Below, in pieces: positions 10,374-22,032 of a stretch of 64,000 nucleotides of DNA; position 1 is the first letter of the stretch, and every line of letters begins with the position of its first letter. The position numbers and the translations under genes were made by a program. Below the pieces are notes generated by a model. That model was not told the origin of the DNA. It ran no database searches and was given only the letters and a program-made list of their open reading frames with translations. Source of the stretch: Silene latifolia (Eukaryota > Streptophyta > Magnoliopsida > Caryophyllales > Caryophyllaceae); contig NC_133528.1 in the NCBI RefSeq assembly GCF_048544455.1, forward strand, positions 46,956,002 to 47,020,001, read 5' to 3'.

Positions 10374-11571
10374 TGTAATACTACGGTTTTATGAGTCTTT
10401 GGGTACTCTATCGAGTGGGCCTTACTCTGTCGAGTAAGTGTGTTTTGCGTTTTAAAATAGTTTCTGACCTTTTGGGTACTCGATCGAGTAGCCTTGGTAC
10501 TCGATCGAGTAGGCGGCACTCGATCGAGTACGTCAGTTACTCGATCGAGTAGCCGGTTTACGGGGAGATGATTTGTCGGGTTTTGTTAATAATGCGAATT
10601 AATATATAAACACTTCCGTCACTTTCATAATACACTTTTACAAACCTAATTACTTTCAAAAGAGAAATAAATCTACGTACTCCGCATTCATCGCATTATT
10701 GACAAATCCCGGAGCTTGGAAGGTCGGAATTCATCTTTCTTTACATCTTTGTGATCCTTGCTTCGAGGGTAAGATCTACGTACGGTTTTTATAGTATTTT
10801 GTTTAAGTTGGTTCAACCATAATTTGGGGATTTGGGGGTTTTGTTGTCTCTCTTGATTGGTAGTAATTGTATGATCATATGTTAGGAGGAGGATTCGTAG
10901 AAGAGGCCTTTTGATAACAGCTGTTGAGATCGTCTGACTGTATTACATTCCAGGTAGGGTTTCCCAACTCAGTATTAGTCCCATAATGTGTTTATCGCTC
11001 GACAGAGATGAGCGGGGATTAGGTGGGAACGGCTGCGGTCCCCCACTGGCGGCGTGGAGTGACCTGTTGCGATGGGCACTCTGGCAGGGCTACACACTTT
11101 AGTGTGTAGTCAGTATTGTGGAGTTGGTGATGGAGTTCGGAGTATATCTGTGACGATTTAGCTGTGTTGTTTGTTGTGTTGTTGGATTATATAAATTGTG
11201 TGATTAGTACTGACCCCGTTTATTGTTTTAAAAACTGTGGTGATCCATTCGGGGATGGTGAGCAATTATTGAGCAGGTATGATATGACGCATATGGGATA
11301 GCTGGGATAAGTCATCACGTGGCAGTTAGAAGTCTTCCGCTATGTCAGACGATGTTTTATAGCTTTGATAGTATAACAGTAGATCGTCTGAGAACCTTGT
11401 ATTTCAGTTTCACAGTTTTGGTTTTGATCATGTAATCACTTTAAGTTATATTGTTATTTAAATTATGTTTCTTCATTGTCATTTGATTATCATTGCCTCG
11501 GGTAACCGAGATGGTAGCACTTCCATGCCTTAAGTGGTCCTAGTAAGGCACTTGGAGTATGGGGTGTTACA
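10374..11571 (+). repeat. LTR of a gypsy-like element, interrupting a UGT gene
   Basis: 1198 bp, beginning TGTAATACTACGG after a purine tract (10361-10373) and ending GGGGTGTTACA, so it is read as a 3' LTR in plus orientation. Homology to the UGT gene begins at the next base, so this insertion cut that gene. It belongs to the same broad LTR family as 62420-64000 (shared blocks around gtagggtttccc, the gcggtccccactggcgg region and the gatggtagca end block). The 5' LTR is not seen; it lies outside the window or is lost. Confidence 0.8.
10404..10610 (+). promoter_or_regulatory. U3 palindrome array plus TATA box
   Basis: Two degenerate copies (ctctatcgag, ctctgtcgag) then four exact ACTCGATCGAGT-type palindromes end at about 10548. 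TATATAAA follows at 10603-10610, a gap of about 55 bp. Confidence 0.65.
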
Positions 11572-12537
11572 ATGTGACTCGCTTCTAACCTAACCACTCA
11601 TATAAAGCGGACCCTGCTTCGCTCCAATCCCAATGCTATAGCCTCCATCTGAGGCTTTGTTAGCATTTTCTGGCTCCCAAAACACTCAAACAAAACACTC
11701 CCATCTGACCATTTACCAACCCAAGTGAGGATATCAGACTCGATACCCGAATCCGGATTGACCCGACTCAAACCAATGGCATTTAGTGGACCAACACTAT
11801 ATACTCGATCATGACCCCCTTTCATTTTAATATGATCCAAATACTCAGCTTCCAAAGCATAATAAGAGTTGAAAACAATCCCATAACTCTTAAAATTTTC
11901 AAGCATTGCATCTTTACAACTCATCCAATAAGATTCACCATTCTTGTAACTTTTGAATATATAAGGTAAATGGTGATGAACAAAAGTAGGCGATCTTGGA
12001 ATATTTGGAAAATTAATATCATTTAAATTCCAAAGGGTATAAATGTTTTGCAATAATTAATGACAGAAATGCCCCAGATGAGAAGAAAGCAAATCTTGGT
12101 ATATTAAGTTGTTGGGCCCAATTATTAGTATACCCAAGGAAGAAATCTGATAAAATAGCTTGAGGAGGAGAAGGGTTGGATTGAAACCATTGAATAACTT
12201 ATCCCTCAAGTTTTCTAAGGGCTAAGATGATAGGGGCATTTCCGATATTTCCAATATCTTTAACATTTTCAACTCCTAAGGGAAGGTTTGGGTGTGTAGG
12301 AAACGGTAAGACTTGATTGTTGACCGAATTTGGATGGGTTGTAAGGAGTGAGTTTAGGAGAGGAAGGTTTTTAGCGGTGACTAAAATGGTAATTTTGAAG
12401 CCATAAAGTAGTAATTGATGGGTCAAGTCTATGAGAGTTAGCATGTGGCCTTGGGCTGGGTATAGGAATACGAATATATGGTTTGTGGTAGCGGTAGTGG
12501 TGGCGGTGACGGTGTCGAGAGTGGTGGAGGAATACAT
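11572..12537 (-). pseudogene. UGT89-like glycosyltransferase pseudogene, truncated
   Basis: Closely similar to the intact gene at 40501-41889, in the same orientation. The N-terminal part is clear: an ATG at 12537, then the donor-side motif YPAQGHM with the catalytic His. At least three defects are visible against the intact copy: Q111 is TAA (12199-12201), about 15 bases are lost with a frame change near codons 159-165, and W315 is TGA (about 11598). Homology stops at 11572 near codon 324, where the LTR begins, so the PSPG donor-binding box and the C-terminus are absent from this side; they may lie left of the window. A second, imperfect copy of the start region (12538-12660) looks like a local duplication. 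Confidence 0.92.
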
Positions 12538-12792
12538 GGTTGTTGAATGTTGATGGTTAGTGTTTTTGAGTTAAGATGTTTGTGGGAGTGGTGGGGAAAT
12601 ACATGGTTGTTGATGGTTATAGTTTTTTTGAGTTGATATGTTTCGAAAATGGGTCTGGACTTGTTGATGATAACGTAATACATGGGCGGCTATTAGTATA
12701 TCACTATAGCCAAGGGGCAAAGGAAGAAAGCGAAGACTATTCACTTTTCCCCAGTAAAATTTTGAGTGTGCGTCATTAAGCATTGTTACTTA

Positions 12793-13096
12793 GAGCATCA
12801 ACAATAGAGGTTTGTTAACAAAGGTTTGTGTACTTTTAGAGGTTTGTTGACAAACCTCTCTATTATTAGGAATGGGGCTTGAGGTTCATAGATGAGAATG
12901 GTTACAATTTTGTATACAGGTTTGTGTTTTTGGTTGTGAGTGATAGTGGACCCCATGTAGTATACTTTTATCAGATTTGTCCATATTTATGAGGTTTGTC
13001 TATTGTTGTATTGAGGTTTGTTCTTAGAGAGGTTTGTGTGTTGAGTGATGTGGCATTAGACAAACCTTATTTGGGGTTTGTCTATTGTTAATGCCC
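12793..13096. mobile_element. Tourist-like MITE
   Basis: The terminal inverted repeat GAGCATCAACAATAG at the left pairs with GGGCATTAACAATAG read from the right, with TTA at both flanks (12790-12792, 13097-13099). About 300 bp, AT-rich, no ORF. The 3-bp TTA duplication fits the PIF/Harbinger group. Confidence 0.75.
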
Positions 13097-13103
13097 TTAG
13101 AGG

Positions 13104-13615
13104 CGGCAATCATTGACACGATCCGAAAATACGAAACGAACCCGACACGAAGTTAGCGGGTTAGGGTCAAGATGTTGTGACTCATTGAAGTAATTGGGTT
13201 GACACAATACGACACGAAACTTAAATGGGTCGGGTTAGGGTTGATGTCTTTTGACACGAACTCGACGCGAATAACCCGTTTATTTAAAATTGTCATAATA
13301 AATTTGGCTTGAGTTAATAATTCAACAAAAAAACTTAAAAATTGGCATTTAAATTCATCATCTTTGGGATAATAGGGTTATAGAGTGTAGTTTCTTACAT
13401 TAGTTTCTTGGGTTAAACGGGTTAAGTGGGTTAAAAATGACCTGTTTAAAGATTAATGGGTTAAATAAGTCGGGTTGGGTTATAGAAAAATTAAATGGGT
13501 CGGGTGAAGGTTGAGACAAAATGACCCGTTTATGTAAATGGGTCGGGTTAGGGATGGGGTAGTGGTGACCCGTTTAATATTGACACGAACACGACACGAC
13601 CTGATCTGTTTGCCA
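13104..13615. mobile_element. MITE-like element with gggtcgggtt repeats
   Basis: Bounded by ggcggcaatca...gacacgatc at the left and gacctgatctgtttgcc at the right, which pair imperfectly. The inside has many gacacgaa and gggtcgggtt words in both directions. Similar non-coding elements of hAT type are common in plants. Exact ends and target duplication are uncertain. Confidence 0.5.
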
Positions 13616-14431
13616 GGTCTATAATGTTAGTGTAGCGGGTTTCGGTAGGTCTCGCTTCACACCCGCTCCAGTTGGGGCGGATGCGGGTAATAGTTTGGTG
13701 GGTGAGTTTCAAAAGTGTCATCTATTACGGGTTGTGGGGCGGTTGTGGGTATCACATGAGACCCATCTCATACCCACCCGCCCCTCATATCCCCGCCCTG
13801 TTTATACCCGCCTTACCCATCTCCACCTCAGTTATTCGTACCCTATTATATAGAATAAAGTAGGTTGAAAGTCCGTGCGTTGCAACGGGTTAATTAACTT
13901 AGTTATAATGAAAAAAAATATTATAAGGGTTTAATGTTTACATCTAATCATTTGTTTACATATGATTAAAATATCTCTTTCAAAGAAAATAAAATACAAA
14001 TACATATACACCTAACGTTTATTGATTATGCGAGAAGAACGAATAATAAATAAATTTTGTTATTGTAGAGATAATAACAGAAACTCTTATAAAAGATCTC
14101 TAAGACAATATTTAAGAGATAATTCGTATTTATAATCAGAGGATCACCCCAGTTTATGCTAATCTTTCGATTTGGGACAATTCTACTATTTATGCATTAC
14201 TATATATTAACCACACTGACATTATTTTTCAATGTGGGACAAATAACGTATACTTAAGAAGTACACCATTTTTTCGCATCTATTTCGACATCCAACCCCA
14301 TTAATAATGAGCAAATATTATACTATGTTCGTACGTTTTTTTCTATTTTTTTATCATAATTAAAAAATGTGCTAATGATAAGAACTCTATACGCTAATGG
14401 TAACATGTTTTACCACGAATCTAATTATATA
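13616..14431. other. Intergenic, no gene seen
   Basis: 13630-13850 is a short imperfect inverted stretch rich in gcgggt and acccgcc words, perhaps another MITE remnant. The remainder is AT-rich and unremarkable. Confidence 0.4.
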
Positions 14432-15068
14432 CTCCCTCCATACCACACCAATGGTAACATTGACTTTTTCACACTTGTCGAGACACGTTTTGCAACGTGA
14501 ATATCTTTCGTTACACATTATTAAAAATTATAAAAATTTGATATTCTAATAGTATTTATGACGATAAATCAAACAAGATCTCACATGACTATATTTTGTC
14601 TTATAGATTAAGAATAATATCGAAGATTCCCTACGATCAAGAGTAATTTTCATAATTTTTTTACAATAATTTTTTGTCAAATGAAATGTAAAAGTTTTTA
14701 TATAAACATCACTTGAATATAATATAGAAAATATATATTATAAAAATTAAAACATTGTCCACATTATTTTTTATATCATATTGTGGAGATAATGATACAA
14801 ACTCATAAAAACTCTCTAAGACAATACTTGAGAGACTCAAAAGTTTGATAAAACTGGGAGGGAATATAAAAATTTGATATTCACAATGTACTCGGTAAGA
14901 CAATTTAAACAGGATCTCACATGTGACATGACTATCTTTTATGCTATAGATTAGAAGTTGTATCGAAAATTCACTCCACTTATGAATAGTACACTAAAAG
15001 TAAATGTGTAGAATTTAATGGAGAATGAAGTAGAAAACAAATTAACAATTTAACCGGGATAGAGGGAG
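14432..15068. mobile_element. Stowaway-like MITE
   Basis: The left end CTCCCTCCATACC pairs with CTCCCTCTATCCC read from the right end, and TA flanks both sides (14430-14431, 15069-15070). 637 bp with no ORF. A second ctccctcc terminus at about 15095 has no visible partner. Confidence 0.75.
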
Positions 15069-15339
15069 TAATAATAATTACCAAAAAATAGTTACTCCCT
15101 CCTATTCTCTAAGGACTTTTACATTTTCTAAAACGGCAAATTCACTAAGATTTTCCACTTTTCTTATTTACCAAAAAACACGAAAAAGATCGTCGTACAA
15201 TAAAATTGTTGTATCTTTCTAGATAATTGACAATTTCTGTGAAATTGAATTTCCATGGATTGAAGTTTATATGGAATTGCAATCCTTAAGATCACCCAAA
15301 TTATATACTCGTATAAGTAAAATGACTAGATATACAATT

Positions 15340-18300
15340 TGTAAAAATGTTAAAAGTTCTTTAATTTTAAAGGTTAAAACCAGCAAGCGTAGAGAGAGAA
15401 AGTCCCCAAATTACCCCCAAATTAAAAAACCCCAAATCAAAACCCTAACCTAATCCACCACATTCAGCCACCACCCGACACCCTCGCTCCTCTGCCGACC
15501 GACTATCCGCCGGAGATGAGGCGGTGTCTTTGCTCATCTCCGGCGGATCGATTTCCCCTGCCATCGTGATTCCTTCCCCCCGTCTGCGGTTCACCTTGAA
15601 GTGCGAAGTGCGGTACATCGTCGTCTTAACTCGTCTGTCGCTAATGTGTGTAAGCAACGTCTTTATGAACCAGTGGCGATATCTGAGTGACACTAGCTTG
15701 TCTTTCGTGAATGCTGATTCTGGCGCCCTTGATTCATTTGATTGATTTTTGAAGAAAAACTCTTAAAATCAGTATGTGGCATTTGGAATGCTACAAGTTT
15801 GATTTTGCAGGTTATATTGGGGATGTTACGTTCTTAATGGTTGTAGAACAAGATTGGTGAGACCGAGTGAGGTGAATAGCCCGTCAACAACAATGGAGTT
15901 TTTTGGTTTGGGTCGTCACTCTCTGGCTTTGTTAAACCACGACGTTTGTTTACGATCTTCCCATTGGTCGAAATTGCTTTTCATTTAAATGGTTCGAGCT
16001 TGTTGCTGCCGAGCTTGTTGTTTGTCGCGTTTGTTGTCGTCGCTCTAGCTGCCGGCTTCGCTGTTGCGGCCTTCCTTCTTTGTCATCATTGTTCTTCGCA
16101 CCCTGTGATGGTGTTTGGAGCGTGCGGGAAGGATTGGTGTACGGGCCTGGTGGTTTGAGTTGTGCTCTACCGAGGGGTTTCGGTCTTCTATGCCCTTTGG
16201 TGTTCATGGAAGGAGTGTGGAGCTTTTTGTCGTTCAAATTTTAGTTTAATGAGATGTTTTAGACCGTTTGTTAGCTCTGTTTTATGCCCCATCTGTGTCG
16301 GACTCCCGTCCCTCCGTACCCTTGTCCTGTCACCGAAAACCATATTTTCAACCTAGGGGTGATCCCCCCATTTCCCCCACCCCTGGTTTGGCCTGTTTTT
16401 TGTGTTCTTGTGTTTTGTCTTTGTCGTCCCTTTCTCCGGCCTTGTTGCTTGTATGGCGGTGGTCCTGGGAAGTGTTGTTTGGTGAAATTGGGTGTCTTTT
16501 GCGGGGTTTCTATTCAGTGCTCCTCTCCTTGTTTTTTGCCTTTTATGGTTAGGGTCTCTGTTGGCCCTTAGCTGGGTGGCTTCTTTCATGTTGGTGTTAT
16601 TTCGACTTTTGGGGTGGCTGTGGTCTTGTGGTTTGTTACTTAATTTTCCTGGGTTTGTTGCGGGTTTTTAATTGGTTCTCTCTAGTGTTGGTTGGATGTG
16701 TTGTGCGTGTTTGAGTTTGACTTGGTAAGGGTTTGTAGTGGCCTTTTCGCTCCGTTTTTCAATTGGTTTTCTGTGAGACTTTTGGATGGCTACTGTTTTC
16801 TTCTGACCGCCTCTGGTGAGCCTTTATGGGTTGGTTTCGTGGTGGGGGAATCGTTGGGTTGTGTCGTTATGAGCCTGGTGTGGAGTTGGTTGGTATTGCT
16901 GTGGTGGTTTTTCTCCTTATGAAAGGACTTTGTTGGAATGTTAGGGGATTTAATAATCCCCTTGCCCCTACAATCGCTAAGACTAGGGCGCTTCTTTTGA
17001 GTACGTATTTTGATTTTATTTTCTTAGCTGAGACAAAATGTAAAGTAGCTTTAGTTGATCCTATGTTTCGTTCTTTTGGGTTTTCTCGGAGTTTTGATGT
17101 CGATGCTGATGAAACCAAAGGAGGTCTCTGGTTTGGTTTTAGACATGATGCCAATTTTGAATGTCTTCTAGCATGTCAAAACTTCATTATTATCAAATTC
17201 ATGCAATGTAGCGGTAGTTTTTGGTACTTATGTCTTATCTATGGCGAACCAGTCACTCATAAACGTGAAGCTATTTGGAATGATCTTAGTGAATGGATCC
17301 TAACTTTTGACAACCCTTTCCTCCTTATAGGGGACTCTAACCAAGATGATTATCAAGAAGATAAATGGGGAGGTAGTAAGGGTCGGATTCCGGGGACTGC
17401 TCTTTTTAATAAATGGAAAGCTGAGCATCTTCTGATGGATATTCCGTATAAGGGGCCAAGATTTACTTGGTGTAGTAAGAAAGAAGATCATAGTGTAGTG
17501 TTGGAACGTCTTGATAAGGGTTATGGATCGTGGGATTGGAATGATATTTTTCCAAATTCTGGTATTACTCATCTTCCTATTCAAGTTTCAGATCATGCGC
17601 CTATTATCTTTAAAACAGATTTAATTACTTGTAATGGTAGAAGACCCTATCGTATGGAGGCTTGGAACCTGGATTATGAGGAATGTATTTGCCTGGTACA
17701 TAACCAATGGACTAAGCCTGTCTCAGGCTCTTCCACCGTCAGAATGATACGTAAGTTATCAAGAGCTAGAAATTGCATGTGTCTTTGGTTTATTTCCAAG
17801 AGGAAACAATGGAATAAGAAATGGAGTGATTTCGATGACAATTTGGTTGAAGGGCTCCACGAAACTGAGACGAAGGGAGTGACTCAAACTTTCACCACTG
17901 CATATGCTAGTCAGGTGGAGTATGCTAAAGTCTCGGCTAAATATTGGAAACAGAGGGCCAAGATGAAATGGAACACCGAGGGAGATACGTGCTCCAAGTA
18001 CTTCTTTAATTGGGTTAAGGGTAGGGCAGGCAGGAATTACATTGCTGGGATTAAAATGGATAATGGGGAGTGGAATTTTGATAGTGAGGGAATTAAGGAA
18101 TTATTTGTCCAATTCTACTCTAGACTCTTTCAGGAAGGAGCGAATCAGATCACTTTTGATGAGTACCGCCCTACTGTGAAAAATTTGTTCAGTATTAATA
18201 AGGAGTTCCTTTCTTCTGATGACAGAGATGCACTTTGCATTCGCTTTATCCCTAAGGAGGTTCGTACGGCTGTGTTTCAACTTGGTCCGTTAAAATCTCC

Positions 18301-18871
18301 GGGACTTGATGGTATTCCTGCTATCTTCTTCCATAAGTGTTGGCATTTTATTAAGCATGATGTTGTTGGGACTGTCTTGGCTATCCTCAATGGTAATAGC
18401 TCACCTGAATTTCTGAATAAGACTTTCTTAGTTCTTATCCCGAAATCTAGTGCCCCTGAAACAGTTGATAACTTCCGACCGATTAGCTTATGCAATGTTA
18501 TAATGAAAGTCATTACTAGATGTATCACTAACCGATTGAAAAAGTACATGGGAAAACTAGTGGGTGACTTTCAAAATGCTTTTGTTCCTGGGAGGAATAT
18601 TGGTGATAATATTTTAATTACAAATGAAATATTACACAAAATTTCCTCATCTAGAAGTGGTAGGATGGGTAGGATGGCCTTTAAAGCTGACATGAGTAAA
18701 GCCTATGATCGGTTGGACTGGAACTTTATCAGAGGCACGCTTCTCTTGATGGTTTTCCCTCCTAATTTCATTCAGCTGATTATGAAGTGTATCAAGGCGG
18801 TGTCTTATGAAATTCTGGTAAATGGAGTTCCTTCAAGACGCATCCACCCGAGTTGCGGCCTTCGTCAGGGC
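15340..18871 (+). mobile_element. LINE (L1-type), 5' part
   Basis: The element runs 15340-18871 and resumes at 33834-36063 after the E3 insertion, about 5.76 kb in total. A 14-bp target duplication ctagatatacaatt lies at 15326-15339 and 36064-36077, and a 9-A tail ends the right side, so both ends are preserved. 15340-16918 is a leader with no ORF1: no RRM or zinc-knuckle protein is found, only short unrelated frames. Confidence 0.88.
16919..18871 (+). pseudogene. LINE ORF2, N-terminal part: endonuclease and first half of reverse transcriptase
   Basis: I start the frame at ATG 16919 (MKGLCWNVRG), the usual beginning of plant LINE ORF2; the open frame extends further upstream, but without domain signal. 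The first 250 residues are an APE-type endonuclease: FLAETKCK with the catalytic Glu, GDSNQDD in place of the common GDFN, and SDHAPII with the terminal Asp-His. The reverse transcriptase begins near residue 450 (KSPGLDGIPAIFF, then LVLIPKSSAPETVDNFRPISLCN, NAFVPGRNIGDN, KADMSKAYDRLDW with a catalytic Asp). It stops after CGLRQG, where E3 is inserted. The frame resumes exactly with DPLSPYIF at 33834. No stop is seen up to the insertion, so E3 entered a largely intact LINE. Confidence 0.93.
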
Positions 18872-20359
18872 TGATGCGTGTCTTTTATATGATGTTTTAC
18901 ATCCCATTTTACACGCATTTCAGAGCTCATTCATGTAGTTTATGCTACATTTCTCCCTATTTCCGTCTACTTCCGTATTTTTGTACATTATTGCAGAAAT
19001 GTGAAGAATCCAACGGAAATCAAGCTGAATCCATCCCCGAGTATCCTGCATTGCATATGACGTGAAGAATTCACTTGAGGAACGAGCTTGGTGCGCAATT
19101 CAAGGCCCAAAAGACAAGTCCACGAGATTATAATAGTCAAGTAGCAGCTCAGGCAGTCGATCGACCACTACCTTCAGTCGATCGACAAACCATCGGGTTC
19201 CAGAAGCTACTGTACACTGAGGTTCAGTCGATCGACCACCATTCTCAGTCGATCGACCAAACTGTTATTCCAGACGAGAATTAAAAGACTGAGGAAGCAT
19301 AAGCCCATTAAGTTTTAGGTTTTGATAATAATTGTTACGTATGTTTGCTATATAACGTAACATAAACACTCAGTTTAGGTATCTCGATTTAGACTCAAGT
19401 TTTCATACAATAATATTTAGTTTTGGAATTAGGGTTTGGATTATTGTTAAGCATTGGATCTTTGGTTCTTATTCCTAATCTTTCCTCTGCAAATTCGGTA
19501 TTCATCTGTCCTAATTTCAGTTTACTGTTTTATTTCATCATTAGTATAGAATTGCTAGCTAGATTCCCGCAACCAATTCATTGTTTATGTTAATTGTTTA
19601 CTTTATCGTTTCAAGCATGAATTCAGTAGTTAGTTTCGTCATCGTTATTATTGTTTTTACCCTTAGCATGAGTAGCTAAATCAATTGTGCTAGGATGTAG
19701 GCGAATTATAGCATAGGCGGCAATAGATTGAACACGGCCTGATTCGCGTGTCAGTCGATCGACTGACATTCTTGGTCGATCGACTGACCTCGTGGGGTTT
19801 TATTTTCGTTTTAATTGTTTTAATGTTGTATTTAACGAATCGAATGCATGCGACCAGTTAGATGCTTAATTTTTGGCTGACCCATTAGATCGAAAGATAG
19901 GGTAAGTTATTAGATCACCAATTAAATCGACTAGACTGTGCTGAGATCGAAAGATAGGTATAGTTTAGACTGTTAGTCACTTTTTAGGACGAGAGTCGGT
20001 ATTAGTGATATTAGGGACCTATAGCGAGATCGAAAGATGCTATTTGTTAAGAGTGGACCGAGAGGACCTCTTGTTTTCCCGCCTCACTTGTGTTCGATTC
20101 AGACCGACTTAATATGCTGCCGCCGAAGCTGTAATGAACCGACCATCCTAGTACCCCTTCTTATTCTGTTTAATTCGTCTTTTTTGTTTACTGTCTTTAT
20201 TTATTCTTAGCCATAGACCAAATCAATTCAACCCCCACAATCGTTAACTTAGACTTTAATTAGACAGCTAGAAATTACGTCCGCCTCCTTGTGGTTCGAC
20301 CCTGTTACCACTAGCCTAGGTTAGTCTTAATAGGAAATATAAATTTTATTTTTGGTACT
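18872..20359 (+). repeat. E3 5' LTR, first part
   Basis: 1488 bp, nearly identical to the start of 32324-33828. It is interrupted by E2 17 bp before its end. It includes the sub-array 19755-19786 (two GTCGATCGAC copies) downstream of the promoter region. Confidence 0.95.
19157..19355 (+). promoter_or_regulatory. E3 U3 palindrome array plus TATA box
   Basis: Four TCGATCGA cores, all as GTCGATCGAC (19157-19256), are followed by TATATAA at 19349-19355, about 92 bp later. The same layout is seen in the 3' LTR (array about 32609-32708, TATA near 32801). Confidence 0.65.
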
Positions 20360-21841
20360 TGATACGTGCATTTTGTATAGCCTTTTAGCCTATTTTATGC
20401 ACGTATTTCTATGCTTTTATCGTGGTTTTATGCTACGAATATGCCCCGAATTGCATACTTTGGAAGTTCTTGTATTAATTGCAGGAATGAGCTTAGAGAT
20501 GCGGAATCAAGCCTAAAACATGTCCCTACGCATGCATTTAGGAGATGAGTTGAGTCGGAGCTTGGAAAGTACTATTTTGAGATGCGCATTGGAGTAAGGA
20601 AGTTAGGCGAGCCAAGAGAGTGCTTCAATTTGCTAGTTCCTTATTGTAAGAGCCATAACTCGAGTTCTACAATAGTTATTAAGGTGATTCCAGTTGGAGG
20701 TGGAAGCTTATCCTCTTAGATTTACAACGCCACCAACCACGCCCTATTAGTCCAAGTAACGAAGAAATGGCAGCCATTTGAAGTTTGGTGCGCGAAGCAG
20801 GAATTACGCGCTGAGAAGTGCTCGATCGAGAACTATTTCTATTCGATCGAGAGCCCATTTGCTCGATCGAGAGCTACTTCTTCTTGATCGAGTGATTAAA
20901 GGGAAAGAAGTCCTCGATCGAGAGGAATTGTTCTCGATCGAGAGGATTGCTAAGGAATAATACTCGATCGAGAGCCTTAAGTGCTCGATCGAGCAACAAT
21001 CTTTGACGGGCTTGGACTTTTTAGTTAATTTCCGTCAATTAGGTTTAGCTAATCCTATTTTCTTATAAATAGGAAGTCAGTATGTCATTGAAAACTCTCT
21101 CACACACCTTACTTCGTTCCTTTTCTCTCTGGTTCGGATACATTGCTACTGTTACTTTGGTTCCTCATTTTCCGGATCACTTAATTCAGTAATTCCTTCC
21201 CTTATTCTCTTTTAATGCTTATTTCTTCTTTAATTATTGTCATTGCTTATTTTATTATGAGTAGCTAATTCCCCGTAGTATGTTAGGATTAGGGAAGCCG
21301 TGGCAGCGATGTTTTAATTGACTTATATAGATTAGTCTTGCGATAGGAATTGTATTAGGCAATTTAATTGTTATCCGGTCGAATGAATGAATGCAGGAGA
21401 CCATAAATCTAGTTAACCCCGACCTGGATCGAAAGATTGGAAGGGAAGACTTGCTTAATTACAATAGGGTATTGCAGTGAGGGCGAAAGTTAAGCTGTTT
21501 ACGCTCTAGGGCGGTTTAAGGACCGAAAGGTGACGACCATAGCTCTTCTTATCAATAGTCTAATCGCCTTAGTATTCATGATAGTATAAGATCTGATAGC
21601 TGCCACGGTGGACCGACTCCTAGCATACTTCCTTCCTCTTACTGTTAATTCTCTTATTTATTTCTCTTCTTTAGCCTTTTTAGTTTAGTCAACACAATCA
21701 ATTAAACCCCATCAGTGACATTAGACAGATAAATCGACAAATAGATAGTACACCGCCTCCCTGTGGAGATCGACCCTACTTACCGCTGACTTCTGTTAGT
21801 AGTACTTAGGTATTTATTTTTGGTACGAAACGACAGTATCA
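20360..21841 (+). repeat. E2 5' LTR
   Basis: TGATACGTG...CAGTATCA. It contains the palindrome array (20821-20994) and TATA box, and the end block with the ctgtggagatcgaccctac motif that also occurs in E1. It is separated from its twin by 3.5 kb of interior. Confidence 0.95.
20821..21071 (+). promoter_or_regulatory. E2 U3 palindrome array plus TATA box
   Basis: Seven exact TCGATCGA cores, mainly CTCGATCGAG, and one degenerate copy (cttgatcgag) occupy 20821-20994. TATAAATA follows at 21064-21071, 70 bp after the last palindrome. An initiation region around 21090-21110 (cattgaaaactctctcacac) would be plausible but is not shown. Confidence 0.65.
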
Positions 21842-21846
21842 AATTT

Positions 21847-21863
21847 TGGCGCCGTTGCCGGGG
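21847..21863 (+). other. E2 primer-binding site (tRNA-Asp)
   Basis: TGGCGCCGTTGCCGGGG, 5 bp after the LTR, is the exact complement of the 3' end of plant tRNA-Asp including CCA. Confidence 0.92.
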
Positions 21864-22032
21864 AGGCAATCTATTTATTTATTTGTTAAATTTTTATTTT
21901 TTTTAGCCTCGGGGATTTTTCCTTGAGGCCGTTCCGATCTTTTTCCCGAGTCTTTGTTTTGATAGGCCTTACGGTGTACTACCTAGACAGTTCTAGGTGA
22001 AAAACCGTCAAAGGGAAGGCTTGAGTACCTTT

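Noticed and set aside
13866-13893. Possible Helitron end (gtccgtgcgttgcaacggg)
   Set aside because: The stem is weak and no clean CTAG end is at the right distance.
15950-16589. Several frames in the LINE leader as possible ORF1
   Set aside because: Short, mutually overlapping, both strands, none with RRM, zinc knuckle or coiled coil expected of ORF1.
20821-20994. CRISPR-like array (short repeats with spacers)
   Set aside because: Plant nuclear retroelement LTR; spacers are of irregular length and conserved between LTR copies; no cas genes.
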